64,000 bases of DNA from Inquilinus limosus DSM 16000 (lineage in GTDB: Bacteria; Pseudomonadota; Alphaproteobacteria; DSM-16000; Inquilinaceae): NCBI RefSeq assembly GCF_000423185.1, contig NZ_AUHM01000021.1:62001-126000 (forward strand), read 5' to 3'. The position numbers were made by a program, and so were the translations under genes. Below the pieces are notes generated by a model that worked only from the letters and a program-made list of their open reading frames with translations, searched no databases and had not been told where the DNA came from. Shown here piece by piece: positions 57,413 through 64,000 of the stretch. Positions within the stretch are counted from its first letter, which is position 1; each line of letters starts with the position of its first letter.

Positions 57413-58243
57413 ATGACGGATGTCTCGGTCGAATCCCTCCTGAAGACGGAGATCGTCGCGATCCGCGACGTCGCCTGCAGCGGCGCCTGCCGGCACAAAA
57501 GCGCCGAGGAATGCGCGGCCGCCACCCATCTGGTGTTCCCCTATCGCGGTGTCTTCGTGCGCCATCTCGGCGCCGACGACGCGGTGGCCGAGGCCAACCA
57601 GGTGCTGTTCTTCAATCCGGGGGAGAGCTACCGCGTCAGCCATCCGGTGGCGGGCGGCGATTCCTGCCTGGACCTGGTGGTCGACGACGCGCTGCTGCGC
57701 GAGCTGGCGCCGCGGGACCTGCTGCGCGACGGCGCGGCGGCGGCGTTCCGCCGGCAGCGGCTGCGCATCGACGCGCGCACCCAGGCGCTGGTGGCGCTGC
57801 TGCGGCACAGCCTGCGGCGCGGCGCCGCCGAGACGCTGGAGGCGGAGACCCTGGCGCTGACCCTGGTGCGGCGCGCCGTCGGCGAGCGCACCTCGCACCC
57901 GGCCGGGGCCAGCCGCGGCCTGCAGAAGCTGGTGGACCGCGCCAAGCTGGCGCTGTCCGCCGACCTGGCGCGGCGCTGGACCCTGGCCGAGATCGCGGCC
58001 GAGGTCGGCGTCTCGCCGGTCTATCTCACCCAGCTGTTCCGTCAGGTCGAAGGGCTGCCGCTGTACCGCTACCAGCTGCGCCTGCGGCTGGCGCGGGCGC
58101 TGGACCTGCTGGGCCGGTACGACGACCTCACCGTGCTCGGCCTCGATCTCGGCTTCTCCAGCCACAGCCATTTCACCGCCGCCTTCCGCCAGGCCTATGG
58201 CCGCAGCCCGGCGGAGTTCCAGCGCTCGGTCCGCCTGCGCTGA
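57413..58243 (+). CDS. AraC-family transcriptional regulator
   Basis: A 276-residue regulator. The N-terminal sensing domain begins TEIVAIRDVACSGACRHKSAEE, with a Cys pair and His, and has VFFNPGESYRVSHPV, cupin-like. The C-terminal double helix-turn-helix is typical: WTLAEIAAEVGVSPVYLTQLFRQVEGLPLYRYQLRLRLARALDLL and LDLGFSSHSHFTAAFRQAYGRSPAEFQ. The effector is unknown. ATG 57413 is preferred to the longer frame. It sits between the immunity cluster and a palindromic repeat. Confidence 0.9.
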   Translation: MTDVSVESLLKTEIVAIRDVACSGACRHKSAEECAAATHLVFPYRGVFVRHLGADDAVAEANQVLFFNPGESYRVSHPVAGGDSCLDLVVDDALLRELAPRDLLRDGAAAAFRRQRLRIDARTQALVALLRHSLRRGAAETLEAETLALTLVRRAVGERTSHPAGASRGLQKLVDRAKLALSADLARRWTLAEIAAEVGVSPVYLTQLFRQVEGLPLYRYQLRLRLARALDLLGRYDDLTVLGLDLGFSSHSHFTAAFRQAYGRSPAEFQRSVRLR

Positions 58244-58295
58244 CCGATCCGGGTGCAATATTGATGGCCCTTGAGATCGCCTCTCCGGCTCCTTT

Positions 58296-58379
58296 CGTCA
58301 TGGCGAGGCGCGAAGCGCCGTGGCCATCCAGGGGCCGGTGCCGCTGGATGGCCGCGCCCCTGCGGAGCTCGCCATGACG
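58296..58379. repeat. Palindromic intergenic repeat
   Basis: Outer arms CGTCATGGCGAG (58296-58307) and CTCGCCATGACG (58368-58379) are perfect 12-bp inverted repeats. Inner arms GGCCATCCAG (58322-58331) and CTGGATGGCC (58344-58353) are perfect 10-bp. The whole 84-bp unit folds into a long cruciform-like hairpin. Such GTCATGGCGAG...CTCGCCATGAC elements are frequent between alphaproteobacterial genes. Confidence 0.85.
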
Positions 58380-58490
58380 GATCTCTATTTCAGGCCGTTG
58401 GTGTAAGTCCCTAAAGATTCCGACAGCGGCCTCGTCGCCGGAAGTGCTCCCCTGCCCTCGCCCGGACATCGGGCGGAAAAGGAGAGCCCC

Positions 58491-58639
58491 ATGAGCGAGA
58501 GAACCTGTGCCGCTTGCGACTGCGAGCTCGACGCCGAGACGATCAAGGTGACGATCGGCGGCCAGACGGTGGAGGTGTGCTGCGAGGCTGCGCCCGGGCG
58601 CTGCGCGAAGCCGACGCCTCGACCGCGGCCGGGGAGTGA
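58491..58639 (+). pseudogene. Small zinc-ribbon-like protein, frameshifted
   Basis: From ATG 58491 the product reads CAACDCELDAETIKVTIGGQTVEVCCE in one frame. The expected ending, CARALREADASTAAGE then TGA at 58637, lies in the next frame; restoring one base after VCCE gives a protein of about 50 residues with paired CxxC-type motifs (CAAC and CCEEC). The restored stop sits four bases before the DUF1127 start, a natural operon spacing. Without correction the first frame would run on to 58772 over the next gene. Either a deletion or a sequencing error. Confidence 0.7.
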
Positions 58640-58642
58640 CCG

Positions 58643-58852
58643 GTGCGCGCCCTGCCGGCCATCGCCGCGACGCCGCGCGCGGCCCGCCGCGGCGGCTTCG
58701 CCCGGTTCCTCCTGCGCCTGGCCGCGCTGTGGCTGCGGCGGTCGCGGACCCGGCGCCAGCTCTGGACGCTGAGCGACCACGAGCTGCGCGACCTCGGCCT
58801 CGAGCGCTATGCCGCCCACCGCGAGGCGCTGAAGCCGTTCTGGAAGGGGTGA
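58643..58852 (+). CDS. DUF1127 (YjiS-like) small basic protein
   Basis: A 69-residue Arg-rich protein ending LSDHELRDLGLERYAAHREALKPFWKG, the DUF1127 motif. It starts with GTG 58643, preceded by GGGGAG. It is paralogous to the protein at 50033, sharing the HELRDLGL core and the AxKPFW end. It follows the small zinc-ribbon gene with four bases between, so they probably form an operon. Confidence 0.9.
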   Translation: MRALPAIAATPRAARRGGFARFLLRLAALWLRRSRTRRQLWTLSDHELRDLGLERYAAHREALKPFWKG

Positions 58853-58860
58853 CATGGAAC

Positions 58861-58889
58861 GGCCCCGCCTCCGGGCTGGAGGCGGGGCC
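58861..58889. terminator. Bidirectional terminator hairpin
   Basis: A perfect 12-bp GC stem (58861-58872 with 58878-58889, GGGCT loop) lies between the convergent DUF1127 and OppA-type genes. No T-tract on either side, so strength is uncertain. Confidence 0.55.
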
Positions 58890-58914
58890 GCATTCAGGGT
58901 TCCGAAACCGCGGT

Positions 58915-60513
58915 CTACCGCTCGACCGACAGCCAGCGGCTGAGATGGTTGTCGAGGACGTTGTCCTGCCACCCCTTCACCTTGGTCGAGAGCATCCGCT
59001 TGCTGGTGTAGACATAGATCGGGATGATCGGCTGGTCGGCCAGCATGGTCTGCTCGGCCTTGGCCAGGATCTGGCCGCGCTTGGCCAGGTCGGCCTCGGC
59101 CGCCGCCTCGTCCATCAGCTTGTCGTAGGCCGCGCTGGCATAGCCCGAATAGTTCTGCTCGCCGCTGGTGCTGCGGAACAGGTCGAGGAAGTTGCTCGGG
59201 TCGTCGAAATCACCGATCCAGGAGGTGCGGCCGACGTCCTTGTACTCCTTCTTGCGCAGCCCGTTCTGCATCGTGCCCCATTCGACATTGGTCAGCTTGG
59301 TGTCGATGCCGAGCTTCTGCTTCCACATGGCGCCGATGGCGACGGCGATCTTCTTGTGGCTTTCCGAGGTGTTGTAGACGATCTCGACCGTCAGCGGCTT
59401 GTCCGGACCGAAGCCGGCCTTGGCCAGCAGCTCCTTCGCCTCGGCGTCGCGCTCGGCCTGGGTCTCCTGCGCCTCCTTCGGCGTCCAGGCGGCGAAGTTG
59501 CTCATCCCCGGCGGCACGAAGGTGTAGGCCGGCAGTTCCTCGCCCTGGGTGATCTTGCTCACCAGCACCTCGCGGTCGATCGCCAGCGACAGGGCACGGC
59601 GCAGCTCCGGATGGCTCTTCCAGGGCTCATGGGTCGTGTTGATCGTGTAGTAGTAGGTGCCGATATAGGGCGCGATCCGCACCTGGTCCGCCATGGTCTG
59701 CTTCAGCTCCGGGATCTGCTGGCCCGGCAGCGTGTAGGTGTAGTCCAGCTCGCCCGTCTTGAAGCGCTGCAGCTCGGCGTCGACATCCTCGGTCACGAAG
59801 AAGGTGACGGTGTCGATCTTGACGTTGGCCGCGTCGTGGAACTCGGGGTTCTTCACCAGCCTCACATGCGACTGCGGCACCGTCTCGGCCAGCTTGTAGG
59901 CGCCGTTCGAGACCAGGTTGCCCGCCTTGACGTAGTCGTCGCCGAACTTCTCGACATTGGCGCGGCTGAGCGGGAAGGTCGCGTGATGCGTCAGGGTCGA
60001 CAGGAAATAGGGCGTCGGCCCGACCAGCGTGACCTCGAGCGTGCGGTCGTCGACCGCCTTGACGCCCAGCGTGTCGGCCGGCTTGTTGCCGAGGCGGATG
60101 TCCTTGGCGTTGACCACCTGGTCGATGAAATAGGCGTAGGGGCTGGCCGTCTTCGGGTCCAGGAGGCGCTTCCAGGCGAAGACGAAGTCGCCGGCCGTCA
60201 CCGGCGTGCCGTCCGACCACTTGCCGTCGGCGCGCAGCTTGAAGGTGTAGGTCTTGCCGTCGTCGGAGACGGTCCAGCTCTCCGCCGCGCCGGGCACCGG
60301 CTGCGACCGGGCGTCGTTGGTCAACAGGCCCTCGAACAGGTCGTTCTGGATGTTCGCCTCGCTGACGCCCGAGGACTTCTGGATGTCGAGCGTCTCCGGC
60401 TCCGGCCCGTTGCCGACATTCAGCACCATCTCGGCCGAGGCCATCTGCGACATCCCGCCGAGCAGCGCTGCCGCCAGCAGGCCGCGGGCGAGGACCCTGG
60501 GGAAGCCTTGCAT
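58915..60513 (-). CDS. Peptide/oligopeptide ABC transporter substrate-binding protein (OppA-like)
   Basis: A 532-residue periplasmic binding protein (SBP_bac_5). A signal peptide precedes EMVLNVGNGPEPETLDIQKSSGVSEANIQNDLFEGLL. Diagnostic segments are KWSDGTPVTAGDFVFAWKRLLDP, PHAT-like THHATFPL, GNLVSNGAYKL and RRALSLAIDREVLV. Length and motifs place it with OppA (oligopeptides, murein peptides). No permease or ATPase genes lie next to it, so it is an orphan binding protein here. GGGAGATT precedes ATG 60513. Confidence 0.93.
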   Translation of the reverse strand: MQGFPRVLARGLLAAALLGGMSQMASAEMVLNVGNGPEPETLDIQKSSGVSEANIQNDLFEGLLTNDARSQPVPGAAESWTVSDDGKTYTFKLRADGKWSDGTPVTAGDFVFAWKRLLDPKTASPYAYFIDQVVNAKDIRLGNKPADTLGVKAVDDRTLEVTLVGPTPYFLSTLTHHATFPLSRANVEKFGDDYVKAGNLVSNGAYKLAETVPQSHVRLVKNPEFHDAANVKIDTVTFFVTEDVDAELQRFKTGELDYTYTLPGQQIPELKQTMADQVRIAPYIGTYYYTINTTHEPWKSHPELRRALSLAIDREVLVSKITQGEELPAYTFVPPGMSNFAAWTPKEAQETQAERDAEAKELLAKAGFGPDKPLTVEIVYNTSESHKKIAVAIGAMWKQKLGIDTKLTNVEWGTMQNGLRKKEYKDVGRTSWIGDFDDPSNFLDLFRSTSGEQNYSGYASAAYDKLMDEAAAEADLAKRGQILAKAEQTMLADQPIIPIYVYTSKRMLSTKVKGWQDNVLDNHLSRWLSVER

Positions 60514-60698
60514 CAATAATCTCCCTGTTGGGCAGGCTCTTCTTCGGCCGCCAAGGCTATGGCCTATACCACCGGCGCGTCCCTGCCAAAAAGGAGGAAG
60601 GTCTTAACCTGGGGTCATGATCCATCGGGGCCGCGCCGATTGCGGCCCCGCCGCGCCTGGGCTAACCAGGGCATCGCAGAAAGGGAGGTTTCCCGAGA

Positions 60699-61904
60699 AT
60701 GACCGACAGCCCCGCCGGCGCCCTGGCCGGCCTCAAGGTGCTCGACCTGACCCGCGTGCTGGCCGGCCCCAGCGCCACCCAGATCCTGGGCGATCTCGGC
60801 GCCGACGTGGTCAAGGTGGAGCGGCCGGGCGTCGGCGACGACACCCGCAAATGGGGCCCGCCCTTCCTCCGGGACGCTGAGGGCAACGACACGACCGAGA
60901 GCGCCTACTACCTCAGCGCCAACCGCAACAAGCGCTCGATCGCCATCGACTTCACGCAGGAGGACGGCCGCGCCCTGCTGCGCCGGCTGGTCGCCAGGGC
61001 CGACGTGCTGGTCGAGAACTACAAGCTCGGCGACCTCGCCCGCTACGGCTTCGGCTACGACGACCTGAAGGACGAGTTCCCCGCGCTGGTCTACTGCTCG
61101 ATCACCGGCTTCGGCCAGACCGGCCCCTACGCCCCGCGCGCCGGCTACGACTACCTGATCCAGGCGATGGGCGGGATCATGAGCCTGACCGGCCCCGTCG
61201 ACGGCGAGCCGATGAAGGTCGGCGTCGCCATCGCCGACCTGATGACCGGCACCTATGCCACGATCGGCATCCTGGCCGCGCTCGACCACCGCCGCCGCAC
61301 CGGGCGGGGGCAGCTGGTCGACATGGCGCTGCTCGACACCCAGGTGGCCTGGCTGTCCAATGCCGGCCAGTACTACCTGACCTCGGGCGTGCCGACGCCG
61401 CGCACCGGCAACGGCCACCCGACCATCGTGCCCTATCAGGCGTTCCGAGCGGCGGACGAGTACCTGATCCTGGCGGTCGGCAACGATTCGCAATTCGCCA
61501 AGTTCTGCGACGTCGCCGGGCGGCCGGACCTGGCGGCCGATCCGCGCTTCGCCACCAACCAGGCGCGGGTGCGCAACCGCGAGGTGCTGGTGCCGATCGT
61601 CGCCGGGCTGATCGCGGAGAAGCCGCGCGGCTTCTGGCTGCAGGCGCTGGAGGCCCGGCAGGTGCCCTGCGGCCCGATCAACACCATCGACCAGGTCTTC
61701 GCCGACCCGCAGGTCGCGGCCCGCGGGATGCGGATCGAGATGCCGCATCCGCTGGCGCCCGACCCCATCGCCCTGATCGGCAGCCCGATCAAGCTGTCGG
61801 AGACGCCGGTCAGCTATCGCCACGCCCCGCCGGTGTGCGGCGCCGACGGCGAAGAGGTGCTGCGCGACTGGCTCGGCGAACCGGAACCGATCTCCGGGCG
61901 TTAA
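60699..61904 (+). CDS. CaiB/BaiF-type (class III) CoA-transferase
   Basis: A 401-residue enzyme that moves CoA between carboxylic acids through an aspartyl-CoA thioester. It begins LAGLKVLDLTRVLAGPSATQILGDLGADVVKVERPGVGDDTRKWGPPF and has the catalytic Asp in VGVAIADLMTGTYA. NKRSIAIDFTQEDGRALLRRLVARADVLVENYK is typical. The closest known type may be formyl-CoA or succinyl-CoA:glutarate transferases; the acids are not determined. It stands alone, divergent from the oppA-like gene. Confidence 0.92.
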   Translation: MTDSPAGALAGLKVLDLTRVLAGPSATQILGDLGADVVKVERPGVGDDTRKWGPPFLRDAEGNDTTESAYYLSANRNKRSIAIDFTQEDGRALLRRLVARADVLVENYKLGDLARYGFGYDDLKDEFPALVYCSITGFGQTGPYAPRAGYDYLIQAMGGIMSLTGPVDGEPMKVGVAIADLMTGTYATIGILAALDHRRRTGRGQLVDMALLDTQVAWLSNAGQYYLTSGVPTPRTGNGHPTIVPYQAFRAADEYLILAVGNDSQFAKFCDVAGRPDLAADPRFATNQARVRNREVLVPIVAGLIAEKPRGFWLQALEARQVPCGPINTIDQVFADPQVAARGMRIEMPHPLAPDPIALIGSPIKLSETPVSYRHAPPVCGADGEEVLRDWLGEPEPISGR

Positions 61905-62018
61905 TAAGGGGAACTGAGGCTGGCGTCATGCGCCGGCGAGGCGCGCGGGCCCGCAATCGGGCCGCGTCGCGCCAAGGTCTCGTCGTGCCAAGGCGCCGAG
62001 AGGATGGAGTACAGAGAC

Positions 62019-62558
62019 ATGGTCAAGACAGTCCATGCGGCCTCCGCCGCGGCCGTGGCCGCGTTGCTGATCGCGTCGCCGGCCCTGGCCCAGACCACCG
62101 TCATCACGCCGTCGCAGCCCACGGTCGTCACCCCGGCGCCGCCGCCGGCCGTCGTCACGCCCGCGCCCGCCCCGGCGGTCGTCGCCCCGGCGCCGGTCCG
62201 TCCGGCGCCGACGACGGCCTATCCGGTCGACCCGAACGCCCGGATGCAGCAGCCCTATGTCGTGCAGGGCGGCGTGCAGCCGCGCCACCCGCCGGTGACG
62301 GCGATGCCGAGCGGCCCGGCGCCGGCCGATCCGCGCGCATACGCCACCGACACGCCGATCACGGTGACCGGTCATGTCGACGGTGTCACCCATATGGGCG
62401 GCGTCACCTCGTTCCGGCTGCAGACCCCGACCGAGGCCTGGACCGTCGTGGTGCCGGGTGGCCAGCCCGCCCGCATAGGGCGCTCCGCCACCGTGACCGG
62501 CTACCCGCACGTCGAGGTGCGCAACCAGCTGCTGGCCGAGAGCGTCTCGGCTCGCTGA
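62019..62558 (+). CDS. Hypothetical exported Pro-rich protein with a beta-fold tail
   Basis: A 179-residue periplasmic protein. Signal cleavage after SPALAQ (about residue 25) is followed by a Pro/Ala/Val-rich stretch with repeated VVTPAP, then a C-terminal domain ITVTGHVDGVTHMGGVTSFRLQTPTEAWTVVVPGG, which resembles an OB-fold-like DUF6152-type domain (weak). ATG 62019 has GGAG at good spacing; an ATG at 62004 is less well placed. Function unknown. Confidence 0.65.
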   Translation: MVKTVHAASAAAVAALLIASPALAQTTVITPSQPTVVTPAPPPAVVTPAPAPAVVAPAPVRPAPTTAYPVDPNARMQQPYVVQGGVQPRHPPVTAMPSGPAPADPRAYATDTPITVTGHVDGVTHMGGVTSFRLQTPTEAWTVVVPGGQPARIGRSATVTGYPHVEVRNQLLAESVSAR

Positions 62559-62576
62559 GGCCGGCCGATCGGCAGA

Positions 62577-62613
62577 TAAAAAGAACCCCGGCGCCGAGGC
62601 CCGACGCCGGGGT
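62577..62613 (-). terminator. Terminator of the His-rich exported protein
   Basis: A 9-bp stem ACCCCGGCG/CGCCGGGGT (62585-62593 with 62605-62613); on the minus strand it is followed by TCTTTTT, so it most likely ends the gene at 62650. Confidence 0.7.
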
Positions 62614-62649
62614 CTACATGAACGATCGCTGGAAGGGGGAGAGAAGCGA

Positions 62650-62889
62650 TCAGTTCACGGTCGTGGACGACGTCGGTGACGCCGTCGAACTGGTCTTCCG
62701 GTGGGCCCGGGCATGCTTGGCATGCTTGGTCGTGCGATGGGCCGCACGGTGATGCGCCGCCTTGTGATGGGTCACCTTGTGCTGCGTGGTGGCCGCCGGC
62801 GCCTGGGCGTCCGTCGGGCCTGCGCTCTGGGCGAAGGCCGCGGCGGGCAGGGCCATTGCCATGAAGCCGGCGAGGATAAGTTTCCGCAT
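62650..62889 (-). CDS. Small exported His/Lys-rich protein
   Basis: A 79-residue exported protein. Signal cleavage after PAAAFAQ (about residue 21). The mature 58 residues are dominated by His, Lys, Arg, Ala and Thr (HKVTHHKAAHHRAAHR then TTKHAKHARAHRK). The composition recalls acid-shock Asr-type proteins and could bind metal or protons; homology is not claimed. ATG 62889 marks the signal peptide; the frame is open further upstream. Its terminator is directly downstream. Confidence 0.65.
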   Translation of the reverse strand: MRKLILAGFMAMALPAAAFAQSAGPTDAQAPAATTQHKVTHHKAAHHRAAHRTTKHAKHARAHRKTSSTASPTSSTTVN

Positions 62890-63150
62890 AGTCAAGCGCT
62901 CCCGGGAGCCGTGTCGAACGGCACATCCGACCGTGCCGCACGGCCAAAGAACGCCATGAATCGGGGGTCGGAAGCAGCTTAATTCCAGGTAATCCACCTA
63001 AACTCTTCGTAAACTTCCAGCCCGGGCCGATACGAAGGACCGCGCCCCGCGGCATCGCCGCGGTCGACAGGCCGCCGCCCCCTTCCTATCGTTCGCAGCC
63101 AGCCGGAGCGCGCCTCCGGTCCCTCGCCGTCGACCACGAAGGGGCCCGCC

Positions 63151-64000
63151 ATGACCAGCTTCGATTCCGACATCCTGAGCCTGCGGCGTTCCGCCGACCT
63201 GAGCCGCCGCGGCTTCGCCGTGACCTCGCTGATCGCGGGCTTCGCGCTCGCCACCCAGCCGGTCTCGGCCGCGGCCATCACCACCGACACCGAAGGGCTG
63301 GACGCCGGCGAGGTGCAGGTGCCGGTCCAGGACGGCCGGATCCCGGCCTATCGCGCCAAGCCCAAGGCCGGCGGCCCGGCCCCGGTGATCCTGGTGGTGC
63401 AGGAGATCTTCGGCGTGCACGAGCACATCAAGGACATCTGCCGCCGCCTGGCCAAGATCGGCTACTACGCGATCGCGCCCGAGCTCTATGCCCGGCAGGG
63501 CGACGCCGGCAGCATCAGCGACGTCCAGCAGTTGATCTCGACCATCGTGTCCAAGGTGCCGGACGCACAGGTGCTGTCCGACCTCGACGCCACCGCCGCC
63601 TTCGCCGGCACCGATGGCGGCGACGCCGCCCGGCTGGGCATCACCGGCTTCTGCTGGGGCGGCCGGATCGTCTGGCTCTATGCCGGGCACAACCCGAATC
63701 TCAAGGCCGGCGTCGCCTGGTACGGCAAGCTGGTCGGCCAGCCGACCGAGCTGCAGCCGAAGAACCCGATCGATCTGGTCGCCGACCTCAAGGCTCCGGT
63801 GCTCGGCCTCTACGGCGCCGCCGACACCGGCATCCCGGTCGACACCGTCCGGCAGATGGAGGAAGCGGCGAAGGCCGCCGGCAAGACCGTCGAATTCGTG
63901 GTCTATCCGGACACGCCGCACGCCTTCAACGCCGATTACCGGCCCAGCTACCGCCAGGGCCCGGCCGAGGACGGCTGGAAGCGGCTGCAGGCCTGGTTCC
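63151..64000 (+). CDS. Dienelactone hydrolase family protein, truncated by the window end
   Basis: At least 283 residues of an exported alpha/beta hydrolase. A twin-arginine signal is visible ([17 protein letters not shown], residues 19-36). The DLH fold follows: [40 protein letters not shown], the nucleophile Cys in [14 protein letters not shown], Asp in [13 protein letters not shown] and His in [14 protein letters not shown]. It hydrolyses dienelactone-like or other esters; the substrate is unknown. The last visible segment GWKRLQAWF is close to the usual C-terminus. Confidence 0.92.
   Translation, partial: MTSFDSDILSLRRSADLSRRGFAVTSLIAGFALATQPVSAAAITTDTEGLDAGEVQVPVQDGRIPAYRAKPKAGGPAPVILVVQEIFGVHEHIKDICRRLAKIGYYAIAPELYARQGDAGSISDVQQLISTIVSKVPDAQVLSDLDATAAFAGTDGGDAARLGITGFCWGGRIVWLYAGHNPNLKAGVAWYGKLVGQPTELQPKNPIDLVADLKAPVLGLYGAADTGIPVDTVRQMEEAAKAAGKTVEFVVYPDTPHAFNADYRPSYRQGPAEDGWKRLQAWF

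Overview
The window looks like chromosomal DNA of a high-GC (about 70%) alphaproteobacterium, most likely in or near the Rhodospirillales/Azospirillales (Inquilinus- or Azospirillum-like; this placement is inference). The evidence is the rpsM-rpsK-rpoA-rplQ block, ruvX divergent from gatCA, two DUF1127 proteins, an alphaproteobacterial gene style with many ATGA stop/start overlaps, and abundant palindromic intergenic repeats. No tRNA, rRNA or CRISPR array was seen.

Layout. 0-13 kb: metabolic and transport singletons (NarK-like MFS, GFA enzyme, LysE exporter behind a possible attenuator leader, ArsR/SRPBCC pair, DUF190, nucleotidyltransferase/epimerase pair, RluA-type pseudouridine synthase, CrcB, LpxO-like hydroxylase, TrmB regulator divergent from a VOC protein, rarA). 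13.3-13.6 kb: a 265-bp terminal-inverted-repeat element whose end supplies the ribosome-binding site and start codon of rarA. 13.8-18.2 kb: an RND efflux adaptor and pump without an outer-membrane factor. 18-25 kb: membrane protein, HtrA/DegP protease, DUF4142 protein, cytochrome P450, LysR/SDR divergent pair and a small membrane ORF. 25-27.8 kb: rpsM-rpsK-rpoA-rplQ with its own strong promoter and terminator, detached from secY/adk. 27.9-37.5 kb: HdeD, LdhA, AhpD-like protein, a glycine-rich repeat protein, agmatinase, glycine-zipper lipoprotein, PiT phosphate transporter, CorA-family transporter, LuxR-type regulator and cytochrome c. 37.5-46.5 kb: DUF4010 membrane protein, gatB, FAD oxidoreductase with a divergent XRE-cupin regulator, FMN reductase, methyltransferase, GNAT, gatA-gatC and ruvX.

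Accessory regions. At 46.6-48.6 kb a low-GC overlapping gene pair encodes an HD-domain (SAMHD1/YwfO-like) predicted dNTP hydrolase and a YwgA/Panacea-like protein; it sits as a compact cassette between ruvX and a MocR regulator and is a candidate defence or toxin-antitoxin unit. At 50.3-57.3 kb a type VI secretion effector island encodes an EagR (DUF1795) chaperone, a 1414-residue PAAR-RHS protein with a C-terminal zinc-deaminase-like toxin tip (HAE and CPSC motifs), a low-GC immunity candidate, and further immunity-like genes, one of them frameshifted. The structural T6SS genes are not in the window.

57.4-64 kb: AraC regulator, a palindromic repeat, a frameshifted small zinc-ribbon protein with a DUF1127 partner, an OppA-type binding protein, a class III CoA-transferase, two small exported proteins of skewed composition and a dienelactone hydrolase cut by the window end. 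All functions are read from motifs and remembered family features; no searches were run.
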